A DNA stretch of 5,595 nt, taken from positions 1 to 5,595 of the forward strand of contig JADFOU010000153.1 of the NCBI GenBank assembly GCA_022562655.1. The letters are read 5' to 3'. This document shows, piece by piece, positions 4,656 to 5,595 of this stretch. A program made the translations under genes and the position numbers. The notes beneath the pieces were generated by a model that worked only from the letters and a program-made list of their open reading frames with translations, did not search any database and was not told the origin of the DNA. This stretch comes from a candidate division TA06 bacterium. GTDB lineage: Bacteria; Hydrothermota; DG-26; E44-bin18; JADFOU01. Position 1 is the stretch's first letter, and each line of letters opens with the position of its first letter.

Positions 4656-5561
4656 CTACTGAACAGTACAGCATGAGCTCCCTTGGATCAAAGGGAGGCT
4701 CGCGTTCCCCATTTGCCCCGAGGTCTGGGTGTTGTGGTAAAAGAGACCCAGAGCCAACTGAGTACCGGCATAGGAACTCCGACCCATCACTGGAACCCCT
4801 AAACTCAACTGCATCCCAAAGAGAGGATTGATATTGTGAACGAGACTGGGTGTGACAGTGAGAAGATTCCTTCGGAGATCCAGGGGAATGTCAAAAACCA
4901 CATAATCTTGTCCCCAAAACCCATCCACTGTCATCACCGCTGTCCAGTCCTTCAAAAAGGAATATCCAGTTTCAAAACGATAGAGGAACTCATTCCCGGG
5001 GTTGAATCGGTCTTGCTTTTTTTCCATTCTCACCCGATAACCGACTTCGATATTGGAATAAGCGGGTAAGGAGTTCCACAAAATCCCGTTGGAACTGACC
5101 CATTCGAAGTCAAACTGTCCTTCACCAATACGGATCAAAGAGGGATCTTGAGAGACCGCCGTTGGGAATTTCACTACAAATTCAGTGGACGATGTGAAAG
5201 GGGTATTGAGAAAATTGATCTTTGCTGAGGATCTTATGTCTCCGAAACCGATGCCTGAAATGGGATTCAGATCCTGCTTCAGGTCATAGGAGATGAGGGG
5301 GAAACTGGCGGAAAGGGTGAGGTCATTTCTCAAACCATAGGAGAGATCCAGGGAGGTGATTACCGTCTGGCTTACTCCATTAAAGGGAAGACGGTCTTTT
5401 TCGGAATTGCTGTTAAACCTCGAACTGGATCGTGATCCGATAAGGGAGAGTTTTGAAAGAAATCCTCCCTTTTCTAACGTCCAGGCACTCGCCTCTATAT
5501 TTCTCGCACCAATCCACCCCAGGAGAATCCATATCAGGAGCAGAGTTTTTTCTAATTTCAA
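4656..5561 (-). CDS. Predicted outer-membrane beta-barrel protein (PF13557-like transporter type)
   Basis: A 301-residue exported protein. The signal peptide spans about residues 1-26 (KLEK, hydrophobic core, cleavage near ASA-W). The mature part shows alternating, aromatic-rich segments typical of barrel strands, such as LSYGLRNDLTLSASFPLI (73-90), GIGFGDIRSSAKINFL (103-118), TEFVVKFPTA (125-134), YSNIEVGYRVRM (167-178) and MQLSLGVPVMG (249-259). The GFGD and later KFPTA pattern recalls the PF13557 (phenol meta-degradation / transporter) barrels; this is recognition by eye. TTG 5561 is the likely start: an in-frame TAG lies two codons upstream, no in-frame ATG occurs near the signal peptide, and GAGAGG is 10 bases upstream. 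The C-terminal tail ends GSSCCTVQ with adjacent cysteines, odd for a barrel whose last strand normally ends in an aromatic residue. The ligand is unknown; it probably heads or belongs to the DUF3179-YceI unit. Confidence 0.83.
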   Translation of the reverse strand: MKLEKTLLLIWILLGWIGARNIEASAWTLEKGGFLSKLSLIGSRSSSRFNSNSEKDRLPFNGVSQTVITSLDLSYGLRNDLTLSASFPLISYDLKQDLNPISGIGFGDIRSSAKINFLNTPFTSSTEFVVKFPTAVSQDPSLIRIGEGQFDFEWVSSNGILWNSLPAYSNIEVGYRVRMEKKQDRFNPGNEFLYRFETGYSFLKDWTAVMTVDGFWGQDYVVFDIPLDLRRNLLTVTPSLVHNINPLFGMQLSLGVPVMGRSSYAGTQLALGLFYHNTQTSGQMGNASLPLIQGSSCCTVQ

Positions 5562-5591
5562 ATTTCTATTTCCTCTCGGATTCTTCGAATA
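5551..5591. repeat. 41-base direct repeat, copy overlapping the barrel gene start
   Basis: TCTAATTTCAAATTTC (5551-5566) and CTTCGAATA (5583-5591) match the copy at 4600-4640 exactly and at the same offset; the 12-base middle has diverged. This copy covers the TTG start codon, the ribosome binding site and the first codons of the barrel gene, so it contributes residues MKLE. The window ends four bases beyond it. Confidence 0.65.
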
Positions 5592-5595
5592 TCGA

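Overview
The window is 5,595 bases from a Gram-negative bacterium. The evidence for that is an outer-membrane barrel, a lipoprotein with a signal peptide and a YceI-family periplasmic protein. Every gene I can support lies on the minus strand, so the window reads from right to left. Composition is moderate and uneven. The GGGACAGCGTCC-type palindromes and the gene mix remind me of uncultured Desulfobacterota, Nitrospirota or similar lineages, but this is a loose impression and not a taxonomic call.

Right block (5595 to 2624). Three consecutive genes encode exported proteins: a beta-barrel outer-membrane protein, a DUF3179 lipoprotein and a YceI-like protein. A clear rho-independent terminator follows the YceI gene. 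The layout looks like a cell-envelope transcription unit of unknown function, possibly with an extra internal promoter before the DUF3179 gene. Its intergenic DNA is rich in AT-rich repeats. Two 41-base direct repeats with identical ends flank the barrel gene, one of them covering its TTG start. There is also a 113-base imperfect inverted repeat, and a tandem 9-base repeat directly after the DUF3179 stop codon. The DUF3179 protein appears to be an internal duplication. The YceI protein ends in a charged E/K tail encoded by a 49-base pure purine tract.

Middle (2540 to 1774). A single short-chain dehydrogenase/reductase gene has its own good sigma70-type promoter. Sampled rows are poorer in G+C than sampled rows of the M20 gene.

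Left block (1707 to 1). A small multi-pass membrane protein gene is broken by an in-frame TAG and a frameshift. It is followed 14 bases later by an intact VOC/glyoxalase-family gene. Two REP-like hairpins come next, and then the first 255 codons of an M20-family metallopeptidase (dipeptidase type) that runs off the left edge of the window.

I see no RNA genes, CRISPR arrays, transposase genes or phage genes, and no stretch of more than 300 bases lacks a gene. Nothing here is a convincing new defence or mobile system. The most unusual items are the decaying or split membrane gene, the repeat pair around the barrel gene and the DUF3179 duplication.
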